Source: Acetoanaerobium sticklandii (GTDB taxonomy: Bacteria; Bacillota; Clostridia; Peptostreptococcales; Filifactoraceae). Taken from it: a stretch of DNA of 64,000 bases. Shown here one piece after another: positions 8,913-17,155 of the stretch. Numbering within the stretch: position 1 is the first letter of the stretch; each line of letters begins with the position of its first letter. A model generated the notes under the pieces. It made no database searches. It saw only the letters and a program-made list of their open reading frames with translations, and was not told the origin of the DNA. The position numbers were made by a program, and so were the translations under genes. Where the stretch lies: contig NC_014614.1 in the NCBI RefSeq assembly GCF_000196455.1, positions 265,501 to 329,500 on the forward strand, read 5' to 3'.

Positions 8913-10004
8913 ATGAAGATAACTGATATAGAACTATACTCCATTTCAGTGCCATTAAGGACTCCTTTTAAAACAGCCCTTAGAACTGTAAATGCAGTAG
9001 AAGACATAATAGTAAAAATAAATACAGATGAAGGAGTTTGTGGGTATGGAGAGGCTCCTCCTACAGGAGTTATAACTGGTGATACTTCTGGTTCAATTAT
9101 AGCGGCTATCAGAAATCATATAGAAAAAGCCATAGTTGGAATGGATATTGAGGATTTTGAAGAGATTATGGAAAAGCTTCATAAAAGTGTAATTGGAAAT
9201 TATTCAGCAAAAGCTGCTGTAGACATGGCGCTATATGATTTATTTGGACAAAAGTGGGAGATTCCTCTTTATAAGCATCTTGGTGGTAGCAAAAAAGAAA
9301 TAATCACAGATATAACTGTAAGTGTAAACGAGCCTGAAGAAATGGCGGCTGATGCTCTAGATGCTGTAAATAAAGGATATAAAACACTGAAAATCAAAGT
9401 TGGAAAAGATTCTAAAAAGGATTTGCAAAGAATGCAGGCTATAAGAGATGCAGTAGGATATGAAGTGGATCTTAGAATAGATGCAAATCAAGGATGGCAG
9501 GCTAAAGAGGCAGTAAAAGTTTTAAGACAAATGGAAGATAAAGGTTTAATGATTGAGTTTGTTGAGCAACCAGTTGCAGCTCATGATTTTGAAGGCTTAA
9601 AGTATGTAACTGACAATGTATCGATACCAGTATTAGCAGATGAGAGCGTATTTTCACCTATGGATGCAGTAAAAATAATGCAACTAAGAGCGGCTGATTA
9701 TGTAAATATTAAGCTTATGAAATGTGCTGGAATACATAATGCGCTTAAGATTACTGCTCTAGGAGAGCTTTATGGAGTAGAGTGCATGATAGGCTGTATG
9801 CTAGAAGCAAATGTATCGGTTACTGCTGCTGTACATCTTGCAATGGCAAAAAATATAATAACAAAGATAGATTTAGATGGACCAGTACTATGCAGTGAAA
9901 ACCCTGTTGTTGGAGGAGCTATATTTGACAACTATAGAATAAATATGAGCGATGGAACTGGATTAGCAATAAAAGGAATTCAAAATTTACAAAAAATAAA
10001 TTAA
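8913..10004 (+). CDS. Dipeptide epimerase (L-Ala-D/L-Glu epimerase type)
   Basis: Enolase-superfamily enzyme of 363 aa that interconverts dipeptide epimers, typically L-Ala-D-Glu from murein recycling. The catalytic acid/base pair is visible: Lys162 of the K-x-K motif (LKIKVGK, with Lys160) and Lys267 (VNIKLM). The metal ligands are Asp190 (RIDANQGW), Glu218 (FVEQP) and Asp243 (LADES), and the substrate-amine motif is DLDGP with Asp320/Asp322. All sit within one residue of the B. subtilis numbering. The ATG at 8913 is preferred over the upstream TTG because GGAGG (8903-8907) is correctly spaced only for it. It ends the DUF819-DUF3870 cluster. The exact dipeptide is not readable from sequence. 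Confidence 0.9.
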   Translation: MKITDIELYSISVPLRTPFKTALRTVNAVEDIIVKINTDEGVCGYGEAPPTGVITGDTSGSIIAAIRNHIEKAIVGMDIEDFEEIMEKLHKSVIGNYSAKAAVDMALYDLFGQKWEIPLYKHLGGSKKEIITDITVSVNEPEEMAADALDAVNKGYKTLKIKVGKDSKKDLQRMQAIRDAVGYEVDLRIDANQGWQAKEAVKVLRQMEDKGLMIEFVEQPVAAHDFEGLKYVTDNVSIPVLADESVFSPMDAVKIMQLRAADYVNIKLMKCAGIHNALKITALGELYGVECMIGCMLEANVSVTAAVHLAMAKNIITKIDLDGPVLCSENPVVGGAIFDNYRINMSDGTGLAIKGIQNLQKIN

Positions 10005-10012
10005 TTAATTTA

Positions 10013-10046
10013 GAATACCGTAACAAATGTTACGGTATTCTTTGTT
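10013..10046 (+). terminator. Terminator hairpin containing a GTAAC-N4-GTTAC palindrome
   Basis: GAATACCGTAAC (10013-10024) pairs perfectly with GTTACGGTATTC (10029-10040) around AAAT, followed by TTTGTTT. It fits a terminator for the epimerase cluster. The core GTAACAAATGTTAC (10020-10033) also matches my recollection of the HcpR operator consensus in Clostridia, and the next gene is hcp. Confidence 0.7.
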
Positions 10047-10288
10047 TATATGAGGTAAATTAAGAGCATAAGTTTTATAAAATTTATTTTCTGCTTAAAA
10101 AGTATACTATTTTAGTAGAAAATATAATTAGTTTTAAATTTTGGTTATAAATTGATAAATATTCGTAAAATTTTGATATTTTGTGTTTATATTCAAAATA
10201 TTGGGTACTTATCAACTAGCACTAGGATAGTAGGTTGTGGTTTTTGTCACAGCTAAAAAATATTTTAAAAAACCATGGAGGTGTCTTT

Positions 10289-11920
10289 ATGTATTGTAAT
10301 CAATGTCAAGAAGCTGCAAAAGGATATGCATGTACATCAGTTGGAGTATGTGGAAAGAAGAACGACCTAGCTAACATGATGGACTTACTTATTTATTCAA
10401 CGGAAGGTATTTCACTTTATGCTCAAGAATTAAGAGCAAAAGGTCAAAAGATTGACCCTAAAGTGGATTTATTCATAATGGAGTCACTATTTGCTACTAT
10501 TACTAATGCTAACTTTGATGATGAAGTTATCATTAAAAGAGTAAAAGATGCACTTGTTATAAGAGAAGAACTTAAAAAGCAATTAGGAGCAGAAATCAAT
10601 CATCCTACAGCTACATTTACAGCTGCAACTTTAGATGAAATGAACTCATTAGCTCAAAAAGTTGGATTCCTTTCAATAGAAAACGAAGATGTTAGAGCGC
10701 TTAAATCACTTATCCTATTTGGACTTAAGGGACTTGCTGCTTACTACCATCATGCACATAACCTAGGACATAACGACGAAAAGCTTGATAACTTTATGGA
10801 AGAAGCACTAGTTGTAATGACTAGAGAAGATATGTCTGCAGACGAGCTTACAGCTTATGTACTTAAGACTGGTGAGTTTGGAGTAACTGCAATGGCACTT
10901 CTAGATGCTGCTAATACTTCAACTTACGGAAATCCAGAAATTACTACTGTTAACCTTGGAACTAGAAATAACCCAGGTATCCTAATCTCTGGTCACGACC
11001 TAAAGGATATGGAAGAGTTATTAAAGCAAACTGAGGGAACTGGAGTAGATGTATATACTCACGGTGAAATGCTTCCAGCTAACTACTACCCAGCATTCAA
11101 GAAATATGAGCATTTTGTTGGAAACTATGGTGGATCTTGGTGGAGCCAAAACCCAGAGTTTGAATCTTTCAACGGACCTATCCTATTTACTACTAACTGT
11201 ATAGTTCCTCTAAAATCAAACAACACTTATTTAAATAGAATGTACACTACAGGAGCATCTGGATATCCAGGAGCAGTTCATATTCCTGATAGAGAAGATG
11301 GAAAAGCTAAAGATTTCTCAGCTATTATAGAGCAAGCTAAAAAATGCGCTCCTCCAGTTCAAATCGAAGAAGGAGAAATCGTTGGAGGATTTGCACATAA
11401 TCAAGTTATCGCTCTTGCTGACAAGGTTGTAGATGCAGTTAAAACTGGAGCTATCAAAAAGTTCTTTGTTATGGCTGGATGCGACGGAAGATTTAAAGAA
11501 AGAAGCTACTATACTGAGTTTGCTGAGGCTCTTCCAAAGGATACGGTTATCCTTACTGCTGGATGCGCAAAATATCGTTACAACAAGCTTAACCTTGGCG
11601 ATATCGGTGGAATTCCTAGAGTACTTGATGCTGGACAGTGTAACGACTCTTACTCACTAGCAGTTATTGCTCTAAAACTTAAAGAAGTATTTGGACTTGA
11701 AGATATCAATGAGCTTCCAATAGCTTACAATATAGCTTGGTATGAGCAAAAAGCTGTTATAGTTTTACTTGCTCTGTTATATCTTGGAGTTAAGAACATC
11801 CATCTTGGACCTACACTTCCTGCTTTCTTATCACCAAATGTTGCTAATGTATTAGTAAATAACTTTGGTATCGCTGGAATCGGAACTGTAGAAGACGATA
11901 TGAAGGTTTTCCTAGGATAA
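10289..11920 (+). CDS. hcp: Hydroxylamine reductase (hybrid cluster protein)
   Basis: Hcp (543 aa) is a cytoplasmic iron-sulfur enzyme of nitrosative-stress defence, reported to reduce hydroxylamine and nitric oxide. The N-terminal cysteines Cys3, Cys6, Cys15 and Cys21 (C-x2-C-x8-C-x5-C) are of the strict-anaerobe type that holds a [4Fe-4S] cluster. Hybrid-cluster ligands are visible in TNCIVPLKSN, AGCDGR and GCAKYRYN. The longer TTG-started frame is rejected: TGGAGGTG at 10276-10283 serves the ATG at 10289. The gene stands alone, about 285 bases after the epimerase, and carries its own downstream terminator. A candidate HcpR palindrome lies upstream. No hcr reductase partner is adjacent. Confidence 0.96.
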   Translation: MYCNQCQEAAKGYACTSVGVCGKKNDLANMMDLLIYSTEGISLYAQELRAKGQKIDPKVDLFIMESLFATITNANFDDEVIIKRVKDALVIREELKKQLGAEINHPTATFTAATLDEMNSLAQKVGFLSIENEDVRALKSLILFGLKGLAAYYHHAHNLGHNDEKLDNFMEEALVVMTREDMSADELTAYVLKTGEFGVTAMALLDAANTSTYGNPEITTVNLGTRNNPGILISGHDLKDMEELLKQTEGTGVDVYTHGEMLPANYYPAFKKYEHFVGNYGGSWWSQNPEFESFNGPILFTTNCIVPLKSNNTYLNRMYTTGASGYPGAVHIPDREDGKAKDFSAIIEQAKKCAPPVQIEEGEIVGGFAHNQVIALADKVVDAVKTGAIKKFFVMAGCDGRFKERSYYTEFAEALPKDTVILTAGCAKYRYNKLNLGDIGGIPRVLDAGQCNDSYSLAVIALKLKEVFGLEDINELPIAYNIAWYEQKAVIVLLALLYLGVKNIHLGPTLPAFLSPNVANVLVNNFGIAGIGTVEDDMKVFLG

Positions 11921-11960
11921 TTCCCCTATCCTAAAACATAAATTATTCTCATTTTAACTA

Positions 11961-12003
11961 AAAAGATGCTGTAAGTCTTTAACTAGACCTACGGCATCTT
12001 TTT
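11961..12003 (+). terminator. Terminator of hcp
   Basis: AAGATGC (11963-11969) and GCATCTT (11994-12000) form the base of a stem extended by GTA/TAC across a T-G pair, followed by a T-run. It lies 40 bases after the hcp stop. Confidence 0.75.
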
Positions 12004-12082
12004 GCATTTTATCTTTTTCAATTCCTGAGTTTGGGGTATATTAGATAAAATAGACATGAAGTTATTCGAGGAGGAAATATGT

Positions 12083-13642
12083 ATGGCAGATATGGATTTA
12101 TCAAAATTTGAAAAAAAAATAGTACTTAGAAATATAGAAGAGAAGGATATTGATGAAATAATAGAGCTTTCTTTAATTTGCTTTCCAGATATGAAGCCTT
12201 GGACTAAAGAACAGCTTAGAAGCCATCTTAGATATTTTCCAGAAGGGCAGTTTTGTATAGAGTATGAGGATAAAATTATAGGCTCGTGCTCTAGCCTTAT
12301 CGTCAATTTTGACGAGTACGATGTCCAGCATACTTGGGATGAAATTACAGACAAGGGCTATATCAGAAACCACGATTCAAAGGGATACAATCTATACGGA
12401 ATAGAAGTTATGGTCCATCCTGAATACAGAAGAATGAAAATAGGAAGGCGTCTTTACGATGCTAGAAAGGATTTGGCGGTGAGGCTGAATCTCAAGAGCA
12501 TAGTAATAGGTGGCAGAATTCCAAACTATCATAAATATTCTGAGGATATGACACCTAGGGAGTATGTGGAAGAGGTAATGGCTCAAAACATCTATGACCC
12601 TGTGCTTACCTTTCAGCTTATGAATGGATTTGTACTAAAACGTATAAATAACAACTATCTCAAGGATGACTTTAATTCCATGAAGTATGCAACTCTTATG
12701 GAGTGGTCAAACATAGATTATAGACCTATGACTAAAAGAACCTATAAAACTTCGTTTCCAGTTAGAGTTTTTGTAGTGCAGTACATGATGAAGCAGATAA
12801 ACTCATTTCATGATTTTGCTCATCAGTGTGAGTATTATGTGGATATAAGCTCTGATTATAAATCAGACTTTATAGTATTTCCTGAGATATTTACAACTCA
12901 GCTACTTTCGTTTATTGAAGAAAAAACTCCGAGTCTTGCAATTAGAAGGCTTACTAGATATACAGAGGACTATATCAAGCTGTTTACAGAGCTAGCTGTC
13001 AAGTACAACGTAAATATCATAGGAGGGTCTCACTTTGTAGAAGAAGATGGAGATATATATAACATTGCATATCTATTCAGACGTGATGGAACTATAGACA
13101 AACAGTACAAGCTTCATATTACTCCGAATGAAGAACGCTGGTGGGGGATTCAGCCTGGTCACGAAATTAAGATTTTCGATACTGACTGTGGCAAGATATC
13201 TATACTCATCTGCTATGATATGGAGTTTCCTGAGCTATCAAGAATAGTTGCTGAAAAAGGAGCAAATATAATATTTTCGCCGTTTTGTACTGATGATAGA
13301 CAAGGTTATCTTAGAGTGAGATACTGCGCACAAGCAAGAGCTGTTGAAAATCAGGTATATACAGTTATTGCAGGCACAGTTGGAAACTTAACTGAAGCAG
13401 AAAATATGGACATTCAGTATGCTCAGTCTGCTATATTTACGCCTTCTGACTTTGGATTCCCTAGAGATGGAATAGTGGCTGAATGTACTCCAAATATTGA
13501 GATGGTTATAGTTGGAGACTTAGATCTGGAAATTCTAAGAAGAAGCAGAAGCACGGGAAGTGTGATGCAGTTTAACAACAGAAGAACTGACCTTTATGAA
13601 ATAACTGTAAAAGAAGGAAAAAATCCAAGAATTTCTAAATGA
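12083..13642 (+). CDS. GNAT acetyltransferase-carbon-nitrogen hydrolase fusion
   Basis: A 519-aa two-domain protein. Residues of about 15-180 form a GNAT N-acetyltransferase fold, including the acetyl-CoA loop region GIEVMVHPEYRRMKIGRRLYDAR. Residues of about 225-510 form a nitrilase-type amidase with the full catalytic triad: Glu268 in FPEIF, Lys343 in QYKLHITPNEE and Cys377 in LICYDMEFPE. This architecture is known (for example B. subtilis YhcX), but its physiological substrate is not settled. The ATG at 12083 is chosen because GAGGAGG (12068-12074) is well spaced; an ATG at 12056 precedes that site. It appears to be a single-gene unit. Confidence 0.88.
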   Translation: MADMDLSKFEKKIVLRNIEEKDIDEIIELSLICFPDMKPWTKEQLRSHLRYFPEGQFCIEYEDKIIGSCSSLIVNFDEYDVQHTWDEITDKGYIRNHDSKGYNLYGIEVMVHPEYRRMKIGRRLYDARKDLAVRLNLKSIVIGGRIPNYHKYSEDMTPREYVEEVMAQNIYDPVLTFQLMNGFVLKRINNNYLKDDFNSMKYATLMEWSNIDYRPMTKRTYKTSFPVRVFVVQYMMKQINSFHDFAHQCEYYVDISSDYKSDFIVFPEIFTTQLLSFIEEKTPSLAIRRLTRYTEDYIKLFTELAVKYNVNIIGGSHFVEEDGDIYNIAYLFRRDGTIDKQYKLHITPNEERWWGIQPGHEIKIFDTDCGKISILICYDMEFPELSRIVAEKGANIIFSPFCTDDRQGYLRVRYCAQARAVENQVYTVIAGTVGNLTEAENMDIQYAQSAIFTPSDFGFPRDGIVAECTPNIEMVIVGDLDLEILRRSRSTGSVMQFNNRRTDLYEITVKEGKNPRISK

Positions 13643-13821
13643 TAGTTTATTGGTTTGAAAATAAAAATAGTTTTATAGCTATAATTGAAATTTTTAAAAA
13701 GGTTATGTAGAGCTTATAAATAATATATTAGGATATATATAATCTTATAATTTTTCATATGTGATATAGAAAAATATCTTAAGGTGTGATACAATATCCT
13801 AGCTTTGCAATATATTAAAAA

Positions 13822-13870
13822 AGAAGTGTTTACTTGGCACCCACTTCTAAAAAATAAAAATCAAGGGAGG
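13822..13870 (+). promoter_or_regulatory. Putative preQ1 riboswitch (H-type pseudoknot) over the queT ribosome site
   Basis: AGAAGTG (13822-13828) pairs with CACTTCT (13842-13848) to give a seven-pair hairpin. Its loop contains CTTGG (13833-13837), which can pair with TCAAG (13861-13865) after an A-rich linker, giving the compact pseudoknot plan of preQ1 class I aptamers. The last paired base joins the GGGAGG ribosome site (13865-13870). The downstream gene is a queuosine-precursor transporter, which strongly favours preQ1 sensing by translational control. The loop sequence does not match every consensus position, so the class is uncertain. Confidence 0.6.
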
Positions 13871-13878
13871 TAAATATT

Positions 13879-14364
13879 TTGCAAAAGTTAAATTCAAAGA
13901 AAATGGCAATGATAGGAGCAACAGCTGCTATCTACGCAGTACTGACAGTCGCTATGGCACCTATAAGCTATGGAGCTGTTCAGCTTAGACTTTCAGAAGT
14001 AATGACCCTACTGGCATTTGTAGATCCAGTGTTTATTCCAGGACTAGTGCTTGGAAACTTTATAGCCAACTTATTTAGTCCATTTGGACTTCCAGATGTT
14101 GTTTTTGGAACTCTAGCTACCTTTATAGCAGTTTTCATGATGTCAAAGATGAAATCTATGCTTATTGCTTCGTTTTGGCCTACAATTGCAAACGGACTTA
14201 TAATTGGACTAGAGCTTGCTATATTTACAGGAGCACCTTTTGTATCTACAGCGCTTTATGTAGCACTTGGAGAATTTTTAGTAGTTACAGTGCTAGGGTA
14301 TCCTGTGTTTAAAGTAGTTATGAAAAATAAGACTATACAGAACTTGACTCAAGTGACAGATTAA
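13879..14364 (+). CDS. queT: Queuosine precursor ECF-type transporter, QueT family
   Basis: A 161-aa hydrophobic protein with five to six membrane segments and the QueT family signatures GATAAIYAVLTVA near the N-terminus, GAVQLRLSEVMTLLAF and the loop NLFSPFGLPDVVFGTLATF. QueT proteins are substrate-binding S components that recruit a shared ECF module to import queuosine precursors such as preQ1. The start is TTG at 13879, eight bases after GGGAGG; no better ATG exists. The preceding leader folds as a preQ1-like pseudoknot, and a terminator follows. It stands alone, as expected for group II S components. Confidence 0.88.
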   Translation: MQKLNSKKMAMIGATAAIYAVLTVAMAPISYGAVQLRLSEVMTLLAFVDPVFIPGLVLGNFIANLFSPFGLPDVVFGTLATFIAVFMMSKMKSMLIASFWPTIANGLIIGLELAIFTGAPFVSTALYVALGEFLVVTVLGYPVFKVVMKNKTIQNLTQVTD

Positions 14365-14426
14365 AAAGTAGATTGTTTTATAATTTTCCTATATAAAACA
14401 GTGTTTATAACTTAATCAATCAACTT

Positions 14427-14461
14427 GCCGCTTTTTATTTATATGAAATGCGGCTTTTTTA
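14427..14461 (+). terminator. Terminator of queT
   Basis: GCCGC (14427-14431) pairs with GCGGC (14450-14454), with an inner ATTT/AAAT pairing, followed by TTTTTT. Confidence 0.7.
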
Positions 14462-14835
14462 GTTTTAAAGAAAAAATTAGTAAGATTTTTTAAAAGTTTT
14501 CTAAATATTTAATTTCAATAGAAAAGTTATAGATATTAATAATTACGGTATTTAGCTATAGAATTAATTTTAACTTAGAATTTTACTTAATTAAAAATAA
14601 ATATATAAAATAATAGGCTATAGTATTGTAAAAACTATTTACAAGTAGTAAAATAGTTACAGAAATATTACTGCAAATGTTTTAATATTCCAAAAATGGT
14701 TATAAATAGCGTATATATATTAATTTCAATAAAAACTCTAATCTTTTCTATTTATATGACGATAAAAGAATATAGTTTTTATTCAATTTTAGCAAGAAAT
14801 GTAGTTCTGGAATTCAATTGTGGAGGGGTGTCAAA
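14462..14835. other. AT-rich intergenic region before the chemoreceptor
   Basis: About 370 bases of very AT-rich DNA with no convincing coding frame. The only feature I can support is the sigma-D-like promoter near 14739-14765 and the ribosome site GGAGGGG at 14822-14828. Confidence 0.6.
14739..14765 (+). promoter_or_regulatory. Sigma-D (FliA)-type promoter of the chemoreceptor gene
   Basis: TAAT at 14739-14742 and GACGATAA at 14758-14765 are 15 bases apart. The motility sigma factor consensus is TAAA-N15-GCCGATAA, so three of four and seven of eight bases match with exact spacing. The gene served encodes a methyl-accepting chemotaxis protein. Confidence 0.55.
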
Positions 14836-16839
14836 ATGAAAATGAATCTTAAATCAAAAATAGTAATCATGCTAATTATTCTTATCACTTTGCCAATGTT
14901 TGTTATGGGCTTAAGAAGTACTAGATTAGCAGAAGAAAAAATGCTGGAGCAATACCTAGCTTCTATGCAGGAGATAAATAATGCTACTACAACTTCACTA
15001 GAAAACGTGCTAGAAGGAAATGCCAAATCACTACAGCTACATGCGGGGAACTTTAATCTTAGAAATATATTAGTGGATCCGACAACAGAGGCCTATTTAG
15101 TAGATGCAATAGCTGCTTATAGGGACGTGAATCCAAATGTACTAAATTCATTTGTAGGAACTAGAGAGAAAAAGATGTATATCAGCCCATATATTGAGTT
15201 ACCAGCTGACTATGACCCTACTACAAGAGGATGGTATCAGGCGGCAGATGCAACAGATGAGGTTATTTGGACTGACCCATATGTAGATGCTGGAACTGGA
15301 GAAACTGTAATTACAGCAGCTATAAAAATTCCTCCATCAACTGATGGAACTTCTCCTGGAATAACAGGGATAGATTTACTTCTAAGTTATTTTTCTGAAC
15401 TTGTAGGACAGGTTAAAATAGGTGAGACAGGCGAAGCTTATATCATAGCAAAAGATGGTATGATATTTGCCCATCCTAATCCAGAAATGATAGGAAAAAA
15501 TATTAAGGATATAGGGTTTACTGATGAAACCTTAAACACTTATTTTGAAACAGGAAGCGGAACATTAGATTACACTGATGAAGCTACTAAGGATGAAAGA
15601 TTTATAGTGTATCAGAAATTTACAACTGCAGATTGGATACTGGTAAACAGTGTATCTTATAAAGAAATTACAGCAGTAACTGATCAAATGACTATGAATA
15701 TTATCACTATTGGGATAATTTCGTTGATAGTTGCTATTTTGATAGGAGTTTTTGCAACTGGTTTTGTAACAAAAGCAGTAAAGGAAATAGAACAAAAGAT
15801 GAAGCTAGTAGCAGATGGAGATTTTACTGTTACTATGGATGTTAAGAGTAATGATGAAATAGGGAGTCTAGGTAAAAGCTTTAATATCATGATTGCTGAG
15901 GTCAAAGACCTTATGACTGCTACGATAGGAGTAAGCGAAGAAGTATTAAAGGCTTCTGAAAACTTGGCGGCTTTTGCTGAGCAGACTAGTGCTGCATCTA
16001 CGGATGTTGCAAATACTGTTGATGAAATAGCTAGGGGAGCTTCAGACCAAGCTGAAGAAACTGAAACAGGGGTACAGATAGCCAATTCACTATCAGAAAA
16101 ATTTGAAGGCCTAGCGGATAATAGTAAAGAAATGAACATGAATGCTCAAAGTACTTTAGAAGTTAATGAAGATGGTATTAAGACCTTAGAAGAGCTAAAA
16201 CAAGCAAGTAAAGTTAGCTTAGAATCCAACGATAGAGTTGAAAAAGCTATAGTTGATTTGGATAAGAGTGCAACTTCTATCAATGCTATACTTGAGACAA
16301 TAACATCTATAGCGAGCCAGACTAATCTACTTGCACTTAATGCATCTATCGAGGCAGCAAGAGCAGGTGAAGCTGGAAGAGGCTTTGCTGTAGTTGCTGA
16401 TGAGATTAGAAAGCTAGCTGAAGGCTCAGATAATGCAGCTCAAGAAATTAAAATAATATTAGACAAGATTCAAAATGAAAGTAAGCATACTGTAAATATC
16501 ATGCAAGAAGTAAAAGGTATATATGTGGAGCAAGAGATGTCAGTTGAAAAGGTTAATTCTGCTTTTGGAGAAATTTCAGCGTCTATTGGAAAGGTTGCTC
16601 AGAGAATAGAGGAAATGACGAGCCAAGTAGAAGGCCTTATGACTGAAAAAGAAAAGATAGTAAGTACTATGGAAAATATTTCAGCAGTATCTGAAGAAAC
16701 AGCTGCTGCATCTGAGGAAGTAACTGCTTCTATGCAACAACAGTCAGATGCTGTAGAGCAAGTTGCGCAGAGCGCATCTGGACTTAGTTCCCTTGCTGCT
16801 GAGCTTATGGAAAAACTTTCTCATTTCAAAATTCAATAA
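14836..16839 (+). CDS. Methyl-accepting chemotaxis protein with extracellular Cache domain
   Basis: A 667-aa transmembrane chemoreceptor. It has an N-terminal membrane segment (about residues 10-24), a periplasm-like double Cache sensor domain of about 250 residues containing TRGWYQAA and WTDPYVDAGTGETVITAA, a second membrane segment (about 276-300), a HAMP linker and a long cytoplasmic signalling helix pair. The invariant hairpin tip IASQTNLLALNASIEAARAGEAGRGFAVVADEIRKLA contacts CheA/CheW. Cache domains of this type usually bind amino acids or carboxylates; the ligand here is unknown. Start ATG 14836 follows GGAGGGG. The upstream TTG-started extension is rejected because it contains the ribosome site. 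A sigma-D-like promoter precedes it. Confidence 0.95.
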   Translation: MKMNLKSKIVIMLIILITLPMFVMGLRSTRLAEEKMLEQYLASMQEINNATTTSLENVLEGNAKSLQLHAGNFNLRNILVDPTTEAYLVDAIAAYRDVNPNVLNSFVGTREKKMYISPYIELPADYDPTTRGWYQAADATDEVIWTDPYVDAGTGETVITAAIKIPPSTDGTSPGITGIDLLLSYFSELVGQVKIGETGEAYIIAKDGMIFAHPNPEMIGKNIKDIGFTDETLNTYFETGSGTLDYTDEATKDERFIVYQKFTTADWILVNSVSYKEITAVTDQMTMNIITIGIISLIVAILIGVFATGFVTKAVKEIEQKMKLVADGDFTVTMDVKSNDEIGSLGKSFNIMIAEVKDLMTATIGVSEEVLKASENLAAFAEQTSAASTDVANTVDEIARGASDQAEETETGVQIANSLSEKFEGLADNSKEMNMNAQSTLEVNEDGIKTLEELKQASKVSLESNDRVEKAIVDLDKSATSINAILETITSIASQTNLLALNASIEAARAGEAGRGFAVVADEIRKLAEGSDNAAQEIKIILDKIQNESKHTVNIMQEVKGIYVEQEMSVEKVNSAFGEISASIGKVAQRIEEMTSQVEGLMTEKEKIVSTMENISAVSEETAAASEEVTASMQQQSDAVEQVAQSASGLSSLAAELMEKLSHFKIQ

Positions 16840-17155
16840 ATCCTTTGTAATTAAATTTAGTGAAGAAACATTTTCGGACAGTAAGTTTTCTTAGATAAAG
16901 AAATATTTCTTAAGGGTTGGAGAAAGTAAAGAGGATAAAATGTGAGAGGCGGTTTTGACTAATATATATAGTCAGAAACCGCCTCTATTGTTATTAAAAC
17001 AAGCCTCTATTGCTTGTGAAATAGATTTGATTACATTAATAAGCTAGATTTTCATTGCTTTGTTATATTACTGTAATCATTATTTATCTTTACGTATATT
17101 TTACTAAGGGGTAGAATATAACTGAATATATAAAATAAATTTTAAAGGTGATAAT
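16840..17155. other. Intergenic region with strong hairpin
   Basis: No gene is seen. GAGGCGGTTT (from 16946) through TGACTA pairs with TAGTCA and GAAACCGCCTC (ending 16985), a 16-pair stem with one bulge that probably ends the chemoreceptor transcript although the following T-run is poor. A second hairpin ACAAGC/GCTTGT lies at 16999-17017, and the stretch GCCTCTATTG occurs twice (16981 and 17003). Confidence 0.6.
16946..16985 (+). terminator. Hairpin terminator after the chemoreceptor gene
   Basis: A 16-pair, GC-rich stem based on GAGGCGG and CCGCCTC with an AT-rich loop. The downstream tract TATTGTTATT is only weakly U-rich, so termination in the plus direction is likely but not certain. 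Confidence 0.55.

Noticed and set aside
15684..16139. 151-codon open frame on the minus strand inside the chemoreceptor gene
   Set aside because: It is antisense to a clearly conserved signalling domain, with no ribosome site and no recognisable protein pattern.
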